64,000 bases of DNA from contig NC_018704.1 of NCBI RefSeq assembly GCF_000307165.1, positions 806,001 through 870,000 of the forward strand, written 5' to 3'. The stretch comes from Amphibacillus xylanus NBRC 15112. Its GTDB lineage: Bacteria > Bacillota > Bacilli > Bacillales > Amphibacillaceae. A program made the translations under genes and the position numbers. Of this stretch, positions 35,408-46,702 are shown in pieces. The notes below the pieces were generated by a model. That model saw only the letters and a program-made list of their open reading frames with translations, was not told the origin of the DNA and did no database searches. The stretch's first letter is position 1; each line of letters begins with the position of its first letter.

Positions 35408-36267
35408 AGGATCGCCTTCTTTCTCTTCATATTAAGCCATAGCTTTTTCCCGCTAATTGTTAATAATAGGATTAGAATTGAAATCATTACAATCGTTCCT
35501 CCAGGAGGAATTTCTAAGTAGTAACCAGAAATTAATCCACCGATAACTGAAATCTCTCCGAAAATAACTGAATAAATGATAGTCTGCTTAAATCCTCTAG
35601 CTATTCGTATACTTGCAGCAACAGGAAGTGTCATTAGTGCCGAAACAAGTAATACGCCAACAATTCGAATAGAAGCTGAAATAACTAATGCTGTTAAAAT
35701 AATAAATAAAAAATGAATTCGTTCAGCATGAATTCCTGAAACTCTAGCATATTCCTCATCGAAAGAAAGCATAAATAATTCCTTATAAAAGATGATGAGC
35801 ACAGTGACAACGATGATAGCGATAATTAATATTCCATAAAAATCATTCCGACTAACTGCGGATACTGAACCGAATAAATAATTATATAAATCATTATTAA
35901 AGCCGTCAGCTAGTGAAATAAAAATAACACTTAATCCAACGCCAGCTGATAAAATGATCGGAATTGCTAACTCTTGAAACGCATGGTAAACCCTACGTAG
36001 CCGTTCTATTAATACTGCACCAATAACTGAAAATGCAGTGCCATAATAAAAGGGAGTCAGAAGCAATAAACCAAATTTCTTTTCAACAAATAATCCGAAT
36101 GCAATTCCAGCTAATGTAACATGGGACAGGCCATCAGCAATGAGTGACAGGCGCCTAACGACAATAAATGAACCTAATAGAGGACCGATTAATCCAATTA
36201 ACAGTCCAGTATAAAATGTATTTTGTAAAAAGTCATATTGAAAAAATTGCGATAACATAGATAACAC
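35404..36267 (-). CDS. znuB: Zinc ABC transporter permease ZnuB
   Basis: A 287-residue permease of the ABC-3 metal family with about eight membrane segments. GPLLGSFIVVRRLSLIADGL near residue 32, followed by HVTLAGIA, contains the family hallmark. RIVGVLLVSALMTLPVAAS near 203 is also typical. It forms the membrane part of the zinc importer with ZnuC encoded 4 bp upstream. No binding-protein gene (znuA/adcA) is in the operon. Confidence 0.9.
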   Translation of the reverse strand: MLSMLSQFFQYDFLQNTFYTGLLIGLIGPLLGSFIVVRRLSLIADGLSHVTLAGIAFGLFVEKKFGLLLLTPFYYGTAFSVIGAVLIERLRRVYHAFQELAIPIILSAGVGLSVIFISLADGFNNDLYNYLFGSVSAVSRNDFYGILIIAIIVVTVLIIFYKELFMLSFDEEYARVSGIHAERIHFLFIILTALVISASIRIVGVLLVSALMTLPVAASIRIARGFKQTIIYSVIFGEISVIGGLISGYYLEIPPGGTIVMISILILLLTISGKKLWLNMKRKKAIL

Positions 36268-36271
36268 GTCC

Positions 36272-37027
36272 TTAATGGTGATGGGTCACTAATTTTAAAT
36301 CATGACCATAAAAATGTGACAATTCCTCATCAGAGATATTTGCAAACTCTTCAGTTCCGCCATGAAAATGTAATACTTTATTTAAACATGCAACACCATT
36401 AGCATATTTTGTAACTGTACCAATATCATGTGAGACAAGTAAAAGTGTAATATTATTTTCTTGATTTAATTGATTCAGTAATTGATAAAATTTCTGAACA
36501 TGCTCTGTATCAATACCAACTGTAGGCTCATCTAAAATTAATAATTTAGGATCGCTCACAATTGCTCGTGCAATAAAAATGCGTTGCTGTTGCCCACCTG
36601 ATAGATCGCCAATATTTTGATCAATATATTCAGACATACCAACTGTTTCAATTGCCTTCATCACCTTTTGGTGCTCAGCTTTTGTGAAAAATTTAAAATA
36701 CCCAACCTTTGCGACAAGGCCTGTTGCGACCACTTCTCTAACGGTTGCAGGAAATCCGCGGTTAAATGCATTTGATTTCTGAGAAACAAAGCCGATATTA
36801 TTGGAGTCTTTAAAATGCTTGATGTCTTGACCAAATAAATGAATTGAACCCTGCTGGATCGGAATTAATCCAAGCAGTAATTTAATTAGTGTCGTTTTCC
36901 CACCACCATTTGGTCCGATTAGACCTAGAAAATCACCTTCATGAATATCAAGGTTAATGTCATTTAACGCTATTTTATCCTCATAGGCATAGGAAAGGTT
37001 TTTAATTGTTACAAGTGACTCTTTCAT
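36272..37027 (-). CDS. znuC: Zinc ABC transporter ATPase ZnuC
   Basis: A 251-residue ATPase. Walker A is GPNGGGKTT (about residues 38-46), the signature LSGGQQQRIFIA near 135, Walker B LLILDEPTVGID, and the switch His is in SHDIGT. The His-rich C-terminus (TEEFANISDEEL...THHH) is usual for zinc transport ATPases. I chose ATG 37027, 9 nt from GGAG; an upstream TTG at 37042 overlaps that site. It leads the operon, with its promoter and Zur box at 37191-37237. Confidence 0.9.
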   Translation of the reverse strand: MKESLVTIKNLSYAYEDKIALNDINLDIHEGDFLGLIGPNGGGKTTLIKLLLGLIPIQQGSIHLFGQDIKHFKDSNNIGFVSQKSNAFNRGFPATVREVVATGLVAKVGYFKFFTKAEHQKVMKAIETVGMSEYIDQNIGDLSGGQQQRIFIARAIVSDPKLLILDEPTVGIDTEHVQKFYQLLNQLNQENNITLLLVSHDIGTVTKYANGVACLNKVLHFHGGTEEFANISDEELSHFYGHDLKLVTHHH

Positions 37028-37190
37028 AAAAGTTAACTCCAATCTTTTGAGAGAATTTATTAATTAGCTAGCCAAATAGCATGTTCTGACAATTTGATTA
37101 ATTAGCTACGTACGTTGACGTATCATTACTTTATTAAGAATTTGATGAAATTATGAGATAACGTATCAATATAATAATGAATCTTTAATG

Positions 37191-37237
37191 ATTTTAGCGT
37201 ATTATTAACATTTTGTAAATAGGAATGATTACGGTTT
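37191..37237 (-). promoter_or_regulatory. Promoter and Zur box of the znuC-znuB-zur operon
   Basis: Reading the minus strand, TTTACA (37219-37214) and TAAAAT (37196-37191) are 17 bp apart. Overlapping the -35 element, 37237-37217 reads AAACCGTAAT-C-ATTCCTATTT. It matches the Bacillus Zur box AAATCGTAAT-N-ATTACGATTT at 17 of 20 positions. Zinc-bound Zur would block RNA polymerase. The leader is about 160 nt. Confidence 0.82.
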
Positions 37238-37245
37238 AAGGTAGT

Positions 37246-37305
37246 CAAAAAAACACCCTAAAGATTAGGTGTATAAATTTGCTAGTAACTAATCTTTAGA
37301 GTGTT
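37246..37305 (-). terminator. Terminator of the coat-protein genes
   Basis: On the minus strand AACACTCTAAAGATTA pairs with TAATCTTTAGGGTGTT, followed by a U-tract (the plus-strand AAAAAAA at about 37247). Confidence 0.85.
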
Positions 37306-37311
37306 ATGTGT

Positions 37312-37632
37312 TTAATGTAATGGGAATTGATTTTTATAATCAGTAAATTGATTTACAGCTTGGTTAATTTGTTGTTGTTCAGCACGATCCAAGCTATACC
37401 AACCATGTTTAAACATTAAATTAAAAAGATGTCGGTGCTGGTTTTGTGTTTCGGTAAATATTTGCAAAATATTATCGTATAACGCTTGGTTACTCGCTTC
37501 GTTCAATGCTGTCGAGTATCCGTCAGTCATATATTTTTCTGTTGCAAGTAAATCATTAAGTATATCGCGATCATTCAGATTCGGTGTTTTTTCTATTTGT
37601 GTTTCAGGATTCTGGACTTTACTTGGTTGCAT
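37312..37632 (-). CDS. CotF-domain spore coat protein
   Basis: A 106-residue, helical, His/Gln/Asn-rich protein matching the spore coat CotF family. NDRDILNDLLATEKYMTDGY (about residues 20-39) and HRHLFNLMFKHGWYSLD near 68 form the ferritin-like helical pair of that domain. It would be made in the mother cell and packed into the coat. ATG 37632 follows GGAGG by 8 nt. It is transcribed behind a second small coat-type gene; a terminator lies just after it. Confidence 0.85.
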   Translation of the reverse strand: MQPSKVQNPETQIEKTPNLNDRDILNDLLATEKYMTDGYSTALNEASNQALYDNILQIFTETQNQHRHLFNLMFKHGWYSLDRAEQQQINQAVNQFTDYKNQFPLH

Positions 37633-37658
37633 TGCTAATACCTCCATATAGTGTTCTG

Positions 37659-37901
37659 TTAGTTCGTTTGACTTTTAGTGAAGTTGAGTAACTGATTATA
37701 ATGTTTTTGATGCATTTTTTCAGTTTGTTCAATTGCTTGCTTAATTTCAGGTATTTGACATTTCTCAGCCAATGCATGAGCTTTTTTTACGACGTTTAAA
37801 TTCCATGACATCATATCAGTAAGGTATAAGAAATCCTTACTACTTATCATTGTTGGTGGTTGAGGCATTGAGCCATTCGCTTGTTGATTCATTTGTTGCA
37901 T
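37659..37901 (-). CDS. Small CotF-partner protein (YraG-like)
   Basis: An 80-residue helical protein with a Gln/Asn/Pro-rich start and the segment ISSKDFLYLTDMMSWNLNV near residue 20. Small proteins like this usually precede CotF-type genes in spore formers, as YraG does YraF in B. subtilis, and the pair here is 26 bp apart. A spore-coat role is inferred from this pairing. It has a strong AAGGAGG upstream. The upstream 190 bp show no convincing sigma-K or sigma-E promoter to my eye. Confidence 0.7.
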   Translation of the reverse strand: MQQMNQQANGSMPQPPTMISSKDFLYLTDMMSWNLNVVKKAHALAEKCQIPEIKQAIEQTEKMHQKHYNQLLNFTKSQTN

Positions 37902-38098
37902 AAATATATCCTCCTTAAAAGTAATGATACTGGTAATATGGCTAAATCCTTAAAACAATATGCAACACCAATGAAATAGCTCATTCGTTAGCGAGTAATT
38001 TATATTTTTGTTCACATATTAGTCAATAAGCAGTTTACTAGCAAAAACGAGCTATCCAACTTATACTATACATATTAGTTGATAACTAAGGAGTGAAT

Positions 38099-38455
38099 AT
38101 GTTGCTTGAGTTTTATTGTTATCCAAAGTGCAGTACATGTCGTAATGCAAAGAAATGGTTAGATGAAAATAATGTAGAATATCGGGATCTTAATATTGTG
38201 GAAAAGACGCCAACTGCCGAGCAATTAACTAAGATCATTAAAATAAGTGAGTTGCCAATTAAACGGTTCTTTAATACGAGTGGCATTAAGTATCGAGAAA
38301 TGCAACTTAAAGATAAATTGCCAGCTATGACAGAAGAAGAGCAAATTCAAATCTTAGCCTCTGATGGCATGTTGATTAAACGTCCACTTGCATTTGATGG
38401 TAATCATGTTACATTAGGATTTAAGATAGAAGAATACGAACAAGTTTGGAAATAA
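38099..38455 (+). CDS. yusI: ArsC/Spx-family protein YusI
   Basis: A 118-residue thioredoxin-fold protein of the ArsC-like group. CYPKCSTCRNAKKWLDE (about residues 5-21) carries the CxxC-type motif, and KRFFNTSGIKYRE near residue 58 is typical. The position immediately before gcvH matches yusI in B. subtilis. It is not Spx itself, which has a different C-terminus, and arsenate reductase activity is unproven. I use ATG 38099 because AAGGAG lies 5 nt upstream; the GTG at 38093 overlaps it. Confidence 0.85.
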   Translation: MLLEFYCYPKCSTCRNAKKWLDENNVEYRDLNIVEKTPTAEQLTKIIKISELPIKRFFNTSGIKYREMQLKDKLPAMTEEEQIQILASDGMLIKRPLAFDGNHVTLGFKIEEYEQVWK

Positions 38456-38470
38456 TAAAGGAGGATTTTC

Positions 38471-38854
38471 ATGAGTGTTCCAAGTAATTTAAAATATTCA
38501 GATGAACATGTGTGGGTTAAGCAAGAAGGCGACAGCTTTCGAATAGGAATTACTGAGCATGCGCAAGATGAGCTTGGGGATATTGTATTTGTTGAATTAC
38601 CTGAAGTTGCTGATCAACTATCTGCAACAGACACATTTGGGAGTGTAGAGTCTGTTAAAACAGTATCTGAGCTCTATGCACCAATCTCATTAGTTGTAAC
38701 GGAAGTAAATGAAGAGCTAGAAGATCAGCCAGAATTAGTTAATGAATCACCATATGAGAATGGTTGGTTAATTGTAGCTAAGGCGACTGATGAAAAAGAG
38801 CTAGAGCAGTTGTTAACAGCTGAGCAGTATGAAAAGCTTTTAGATCAAGCCTAA
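38471..38854 (+). CDS. gcvH: Glycine cleavage system H protein GcvH
   Basis: A 127-residue lipoyl carrier that shuttles the aminomethyl group in glycine cleavage and is also the entry point for lipoyl relay in Bacillus. The lipoylated Lys is in [14 protein letters not shown] (about residue 62), and the fold spans [13 protein letters not shown] to ENGWLIVAK. The operon with yusI is tight (15 bp). The lipoate ligase gene in this window at 13962 would modify it. Confidence 0.96.
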   Translation: MSVPSNLKYSDEHVWVKQEGDSFRIGITEHAQDELGDIVFVELPEVADQLSATDTFGSVESVKTVSELYAPISLVVTEVNEELEDQPELVNESPYENGWLIVAKATDEKELEQLLTAEQYEKLLDQA

Positions 38855-38873
38855 AATGAGTCAAATTAAAGGT

Positions 38874-38941
38874 GACACTAGCTTAAACTTGGATTAGGAG
38901 ACTTACTTAATCAAGTTTAACCGGCTAGTGTTGATTTTTTT
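38874..38941 (+). terminator. Terminator of the yusI-gcvH operon
   Basis: A long interrupted stem, CACTAGC plus TTAAACTTGGATTA pairing with TAATCAAGTTTAA plus GCTAGTG, is followed by a T-run. Confidence 0.9.
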
Positions 38942-39108
38942 GCGTGATTTTATAGAATTAGACCGGTTGGTAAAAAATTATAAAAGTGCTAAGATTAAGT
39001 CAATAAATCTCAATTTAGAAAGATTGCCTTATTGTATCAGTGGGCTTTCCAGAATATTTTGCAAGTTAACTGCGTCTACTTAGTAAATAATTGATAGGAG
39101 TGATTAAG

Positions 39109-39315
39109 TTGAGGAATAGGCAACTTATTATAAAACTCATCTTAACAGTTATAATATTTTTTATTCTGTTTATTTTAGTTAGATGGTTGATTAACATCGA
39201 GTTTGTGCCATGGTCGATTGTGACAGATGTTCTGTTATTATTACTCATCCTACCATTAAACTTATGGGTATCTTACACATTGTCTAGTAGGATTATGAAT
39301 CGATTTTTAAAATGA
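39109..39315 (+). CDS. Small two-helix membrane protein, hypothetical
   Basis: A 68-residue protein with two predicted membrane helices (about residues 8-28 and 34-56), basic residues at both ends and no recognisable motif. The start is a TTG at 39109, 9 nt after AGGAG; TTG 39091 lies too far upstream. It is convergent with the thioredoxin-like gene and stops 5 bp from it. Function unknown. Confidence 0.6.
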   Translation: MRNRQLIIKLILTVIIFFILFILVRWLINIEFVPWSIVTDVLLLLLILPLNLWVSYTLSSRIMNRFLK

Positions 39316-39320
39316 CTTGT

Positions 39321-39743
39321 CTAGATAAACGGACGAATCGTATCGATTAACTCAATCAGATCTACTTGTCCTGTTATTTGCTTAATCAATTCACCTTTTG
39401 GATTGATGATTACTGTTGTAGGTACGCCATGACAATTATATGTACGGTATGTTTCAACTCCTCGATCAATTAATGTTGGTTGTGTTAAATATTCACGGAA
39501 ATATTTGAGACCAGCGATGGTGCTACGTTCTCTGCCAGAAACATTTATCGTAAGGAATTTTACGATATTCTTATCGCTTGCTTGATAAAGTTTTTCCTTT
39601 AACATTAAATCAACACTACACTCTGGACACCACGAAGTCCAAAATGTTAGAACAATGATATTTCCAAGATGATCCTCTAAGTTAAAAATCTCACTCTGAT
39701 CGTCTAAATAAGGTAATTGAAATATAGGTGCTTTCAAAATCAT
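39321..39743 (-). CDS. Thioredoxin-like thiol-disulfide oxidoreductase (TlpA/ResA-like)
   Basis: A 140-residue thioredoxin-fold protein. The active site CPEC lies in FWTSWCPECSVDL (about residues 34-46) and the cis-Pro in HGVPTTVII near 108. It has the extra helix of the TlpA/ResA group but no signal or membrane anchor, so it should act in the cytoplasm. The reductase partner is unknown. The gene is divergent from the SAM riboswitch. Confidence 0.82.
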   Translation of the reverse strand: MILKAPIFQLPYLDDQSEIFNLEDHLGNIIVLTFWTSWCPECSVDLMLKEKLYQASDKNIVKFLTINVSGRERSTIAGLKYFREYLTQPTLIDRGVETYRTYNCHGVPTTVIINPKGELIKQITGQVDLIELIDTIRPFI

Positions 39744-39801
39744 TCATCCAATTCTATTTTTTTTATAGTATAACATGTATTAGCAATTTTCAAAAAAACA
39801 A

Positions 39802-39830
39802 TTGACACTATAAAGATCAAATGCTATGAT
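39802..39830 (+). promoter_or_regulatory. Sigma-A promoter of the met operon
   Basis: TTGACA at 39802-39807 and TATGAT at 39825-39830 are exactly 17 bp apart, just ahead of the riboswitch. Confidence 0.85.
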
Positions 39831-39851
39831 ATCAGTTAATTAAATATAATA

Positions 39852-39972
39852 TTCTCTTATTTAGAGTGGTGGAGGGACTGGCCCGATGAAACCCGGCAAC
39901 CGTTAAACAATGTTTGTTTAAAATGGTGCCAATTCCTGCAAAGCAAAAAGCTTTGATAGATGAGAGAGCATA
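39852..39972 (+). ncRNA. SAM-I riboswitch (S-box leader)
   Basis: The conserved S-box features are in order: the P1 5' strand CTCTTAT, AGAGTGGTGGAGGGACTGGC, CCGATGAAACCCGGCAACC, then GGTGCCAATTCC, GCAAAG and a 3' GATGAGAG strand closing P1. SAM binding should favour the terminator at 39990-40030, so metNIQ is expressed when methionine/SAM is low. Confidence 0.96.
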
Positions 39973-39989
39973 GAGACTAGATATAAAAA

Positions 39990-40030
39990 TACGTCTTTCT
40001 GTTCTTTCATAAACAGAAAGGCGTTTTTAT
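39990..40030 (+). terminator. Riboswitch-controlled terminator before metN
   Basis: ACGTCTTTCTGTT pairs with AACAGAAAGGCGT around a short loop and is followed by T residues. It is the expression platform of the S-box. Confidence 0.9.
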
Positions 40031-40058
40031 TTCGTCATTTTAAAGGATGGGGAGTCAA

Positions 40059-41075
40059 ATGATTAAAATAAGTCAACTAACAAAACGATTTTCCTTAGGT
40101 AAAAGTGAGATACATGCAGTTGACAAGATTAATTTATCGATTAAGCCGGGAGAAATTTTTGGTGTTATCGGCTATAGTGGGGCAGGGAAAAGTACATTTG
40201 TCCGTTTGATAAATCGACTTGAGGAGCCAACAAGTGGATCAATTATTATTGATGATGAGGATATTACGAAATTATCCAAAAAGGAACTACGATTAAGACG
40301 ACAAGATATTGGGATGATTTTTCAACATTTTAATTTACTTTGGTCACGGACAGTTCGTGAGAATATTGCATTTCCATTAGAGATTGCCGGTATTGAAAAA
40401 GCTGAACGTGAAAAAAGAGTTGATGAACTGATTAACTTAGTCGGATTAATAGGGAGAGAAGATGCTTATCCCTCACAATTAAGTGGTGGTCAAAAGCAAA
40501 GAGTGGGTATTGCTCGTGCTTTGGCAAATCGTCCGAAGATCTTACTTTGTGATGAGGCTACTTCAGCTTTGGATCCAGAAACAACAGATTCTATATTATC
40601 GTTATTAGTGGATATAAATGAAAAATTAGGATTGACGATTATTCTCATTACACATGAAATGGATGTCATTCAAAAGATTTGTCATAACGTAGCGGTCATG
40701 GAAAATGGTCGAATTGTCGAACAAGGGGCCGTACTCGACTTGTTTTCAAATCCACAACATCAAGTTACAAAACGATTTGTTGAACAAGTGATGGGTAAAC
40801 CTGATGAAGAGGTCACTGAAGAAACTTTGCTTCAAACTGTTTCAACAGGAAAACTCTTGAAGCTACAGTTTATTGGCGAGACAACAAATCAATCGTTAAT
40901 TAGTCAAGTAGCTAAAAAGTTTGATGTGGAGCTAAATATATTACATGGTAATATTAAGCAGACACAAGCCGGTCCTTATGGATCACTGTATGTTCATATA
41001 ACTGGTCGTGATGAATGGATTGAATCAGCGATTAAGTATATTCAATCAACCACTGTTAAAGTGGAGGTGATTTGA
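40059..41075 (+). CDS. metN: Methionine ABC transporter ATPase MetN
   Basis: A 338-residue ATPase of the D/L-methionine importer. Walker A is GYSGAGKST (about residues 38-46), the signature LSGGQKQRVGIA near 140, Walker B LLCDEATSALD, and the switch His is in THEMDV. The C-terminal 80 residues form the NIL/ACT domain that senses methionine. ATG 40059 lies 4 nt after GGGGAG; ATG 40047 is an unlikely alternative. It is the first gene behind the SAM riboswitch, and metI starts 1 bp after it. Confidence 0.95.
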   Translation: MIKISQLTKRFSLGKSEIHAVDKINLSIKPGEIFGVIGYSGAGKSTFVRLINRLEEPTSGSIIIDDEDITKLSKKELRLRRQDIGMIFQHFNLLWSRTVRENIAFPLEIAGIEKAEREKRVDELINLVGLIGREDAYPSQLSGGQKQRVGIARALANRPKILLCDEATSALDPETTDSILSLLVDINEKLGLTIILITHEMDVIQKICHNVAVMENGRIVEQGAVLDLFSNPQHQVTKRFVEQVMGKPDEEVTEETLLQTVSTGKLLKLQFIGETTNQSLISQVAKKFDVELNILHGNIKQTQAGPYGSLYVHITGRDEWIESAIKYIQSTTVKVEVI

Positions 41076-41076
41076 C

Positions 41077-41742
41077 ATGACTAATTTGTTTCCAAATGTT
41101 GAATGGCTAGATTTAATTGAAGCAACTGGTGAAACACTATACATGACATTAGTGTCGATGCTTGGCACATTAGTATTAGGTCTAATATTAGGATTAGTTC
41201 TATACCTTACATCACCGGATGGACTTTGGGAAAATAAATACATTAACTTAATAGTAGCTACTGTAGTGAATGTTTTTCGAGCGATTCCTTTTGCTATTTT
41301 AATTTTCTTACTATTTCCATTTACAATGCTATTATTCGGAACTTTCAGAGGAACTAATGCAGCTTTACCTGCATTGATTATCGGTGCTGCTCCATTTTAT
41401 GCCCGATTGGTTGAGATTGCTTTACGAGAAGTAGATAAAGGTGTAATTGAGGCCGCTGAATCGATGGGAGCAAAAGTTTCAACAATTATTTGGAAGGTTC
41501 TGATCAAGGAGTCAATGCCTGCGCTTGTATCTGGTATTACCGTAACGACAATTGCTATCGTTGGCTATACCGCAGTAGCAGGAATGATCGGAGCTGGAGG
41601 ATTAGGTGACTATGCCTATTACTTTGGCTTCACAAGACGTGATTTTGATATTGTCTTTGTTTGTACTGTTTTAATTATCGTTATCGTTTTCGTTTTTCAA
41701 TTTATTGGTGATTTTATCACGAAGAAAATTGATAAGCGTTAA
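41077..41742 (+). CDS. metI: Methionine ABC transporter permease MetI
   Basis: A 221-residue permease with five membrane segments. The EAA loop is EAAESMGAKVSTIIWKVLIK near residue 128, and YTAVAGMIGAGGLGDYAYYF near 168 is the MetI hallmark. It forms a homodimer with MetN. GGAGGTGATTTGAC precedes the ATG. It is called metP in B. subtilis. Confidence 0.95.
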   Translation: MTNLFPNVEWLDLIEATGETLYMTLVSMLGTLVLGLILGLVLYLTSPDGLWENKYINLIVATVVNVFRAIPFAILIFLLFPFTMLLFGTFRGTNAALPALIIGAAPFYARLVEIALREVDKGVIEAAESMGAKVSTIIWKVLIKESMPALVSGITVTTIAIVGYTAVAGMIGAGGLGDYAYYFGFTRRDFDIVFVCTVLIIVIVFVFQFIGDFITKKIDKR

Positions 41743-41771
41743 TATAAAAAAAACAATAAGGGGAGATAATA

Positions 41772-42587
41772 ATGAAAAAGAGATTGTTGGGTATTGTTTT
41801 AATTATTGCAAGTTTGTTTCTAGCAGCATGTGGGGATTCAAGTTCTGATGAAAATGTAATAAAAGTAGGGGCGACTAGTGTGCCACACGGGGAAATATTA
41901 GAAGAAATCTCTGATCTATTGGCTGAAGAAGGTATTGAGCTTGTGATTGAAACTTACACAGATTACGCACTACCAAATGAAGATTTAGCACGTGGAGAAC
42001 TTGATGCAAACTTCTTTCAACATATACCATTTTTAGAAAAATCAATTGCTGAGAATAATTATGATATTGTCAATCTTGGTGGTGTTCATATTGAACCATT
42101 AGGTATTTATTCAAAAGAGATTACAAGTATTGATCAAATTGAACCAGGTACTGAAATCATTATTAGTCGTAATATCCCTGACCATGGCCGTATCTTATCA
42201 TTATTTGAAGCAAATGGTTTTATTACACTCGCGGATGATATCGATAAAACGATAGCTGAAATTAATGATATTGTCGATAATCCATATAATTTAACGTTTT
42301 CGCCAGATGTAAATGCTGAATTATTAGTTGAAGCATATGAGAATGAAACAGACAAATTAGTGGCGATCAACGCTAACTATGCGATTGAAGCAGGTTTATC
42401 TCCAGAAAAGGATGCATTATTCTTTGAAGGAGACGATTCGCAATATGTAAACATTGTTGCTGTACGTACAGAAGATAAAGATGATGAAAAACTACTGAAA
42501 CTGATTGAAATTTTACAATCTGACGTTGTAGTTGAATTTATTAATCAACAATACGGTGGAGAAATCATTCCAGTTGGAGGTAACTAA
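41772..42587 (+). CDS. metQ: Methionine-binding lipoprotein MetQ
   Basis: A 271-residue lipoprotein with signal peptide and lipobox LAAC (Cys 20), then the NlpA-family binding fold. IKVGATSVPHGEILEEI near residue 31 and FFQHIPFLE near 80 match MetQ. It captures methionine outside the membrane for MetNI. A terminator at 42641 closes the operon. Confidence 0.95.
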   Translation: MKKRLLGIVLIIASLFLAACGDSSSDENVIKVGATSVPHGEILEEISDLLAEEGIELVIETYTDYALPNEDLARGELDANFFQHIPFLEKSIAENNYDIVNLGGVHIEPLGIYSKEITSIDQIEPGTEIIISRNIPDHGRILSLFEANGFITLADDIDKTIAEINDIVDNPYNLTFSPDVNAELLVEAYENETDKLVAINANYAIEAGLSPEKDALFFEGDDSQYVNIVAVRTEDKDDEKLLKLIEILQSDVVVEFINQQYGGEIIPVGGN

Positions 42588-42640
42588 AAGTACGTGTGCT
42601 CAATTAACTGGCGTGATTGAGAATAACATGAGTTAATTTT

Positions 42641-42673
42641 AAGCCCCTTTAGTCATTATAAAGGGGCTTTTTT
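42641..42673 (+). terminator. Terminator of the metNIQ operon
   Basis: AAGCCCCTTT and AAAGGGGCTT form a clean stem followed by TTTT. Confidence 0.92.
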
Positions 42674-42909
42674 ACATGGTAAAATGTTGTTTTTTCAATT
42701 TTTGCTCAATTCACTTCGCCTTTGATTCGATATTGTGTTAAGATAGTTACACAAAACTTTCTATACTAATCAGTGTGGAAATGTGTTTACTCTCGGTTGT
42801 TAATCTTGATATTAGATTTTAAATAGTATAAGATTGTAATGAGAATAAACTAGGAATGGTATAATTTACTATTCTTTAAATAAAAATTATTTTTTTGGAG
42901 GTATAGCTG
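42674..42909 (+). promoter_or_regulatory. Upstream region of the suf operon with extended -10 promoter
   Basis: In this 236-bp AT-rich region the best promoter is TG-G-TATAAT at 42857-42865, an extended -10 element without a good -35. It lies about 45 bp before sufC. No Fur box or other operator was found, and no coding sequence. Confidence 0.5.
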
Positions 42910-43695
42910 ATGGCGGGATCAACTTTAGAGATCAAAGATCTTCATGTAGAAATTGACGGTAAAGAAATCTTAAAAGGGGTTAACTTAACAGTTAAAGGTG
43001 GCGAGTTCCATGCGATTATGGGACCGAACGGAACGGGTAAGTCAACGCTAGCATCCGCGATAATGGGGCACCCTAATTATGAAGTAACTAAAGGTTCAAT
43101 CTTAATGGATGGCGAAGACGTTTTAGAAATGGAAGTTGATGAGCGAGCAAAAGCTGGCTTATTTTTAGGAATGCAATATCCAAGTGAAATTAGTGGTGTA
43201 ACAACATCTGAGTTTTTACGATCAGCGATTAATGCACACCGTGAAGAAGGTAATGAAATTCCATTAATGAAGTTCATTAAAGAGATGGACCGTGTTATGG
43301 ATTTCTTAGATATTGACAAGAATATGGCACAGCGTTATTTAAATGAAGGTTTCTCAGGTGGAGAGAAAAAACGAAATGAGATTCTTCAATTAATGCTACT
43401 TAAGCCGAAGATCGGTATCTTAGATGAAATTGACTCTGGACTTGACATTGACGCACTTAAGATTGTTTCAAAAGGAATTAACGAACTTAGAAGTGACGAT
43501 TTTGGCTGCTTAATCATTACTCACTATCAACGACTATTAAACTATGTTACACCAGATTTTGTTCATGTAATGATGCAAGGACGTATCGTTAAATCAGGTG
43601 GAGCTGAGTTAGTTGAGCGTCTAGAAGCTGAAGGGTATGAGTGGATTAAAGAGGAATTAGGAATTGAAGATGAGACGGTTGGTCAAGACGCTTAA
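42910..43695 (+). CDS. sufC: Fe-S cluster assembly ATPase SufC
   Basis: A 261-residue ABC-type ATPase of the SUF scaffold SufBCD. Walker A is GPNGTGKST (about residues 38-46), the signature FSGGEKKRNEI near 149, and Walker B ILDEIDSGLDIDAL. It drives conformational change during cluster building. It is the first gene of sufCDSUB, with GGAGG before the ATG. Confidence 0.97.
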   Translation: MAGSTLEIKDLHVEIDGKEILKGVNLTVKGGEFHAIMGPNGTGKSTLASAIMGHPNYEVTKGSILMDGEDVLEMEVDERAKAGLFLGMQYPSEISGVTTSEFLRSAINAHREEGNEIPLMKFIKEMDRVMDFLDIDKNMAQRYLNEGFSGGEKKRNEILQLMLLKPKIGILDEIDSGLDIDALKIVSKGINELRSDDFGCLIITHYQRLLNYVTPDFVHVMMQGRIVKSGGAELVERLEAEGYEWIKEELGIEDETVGQDA

Positions 43696-43712
43696 AGGAG
43701 AGGAGAGATTGT

Positions 43713-46669
<2,957 letters not shown>

Positions 46670-46702
46670 TTTTCCCTAGCAAATTAATAAGGAGGGCTAT
46701 TC

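Noticed and set aside
37910-38090. Sporulation sigma-factor promoter before the coat genes
   Set aside because: CATA-like -10 pieces occur, but none has a matching -35 at the right spacing, so I did not call one.
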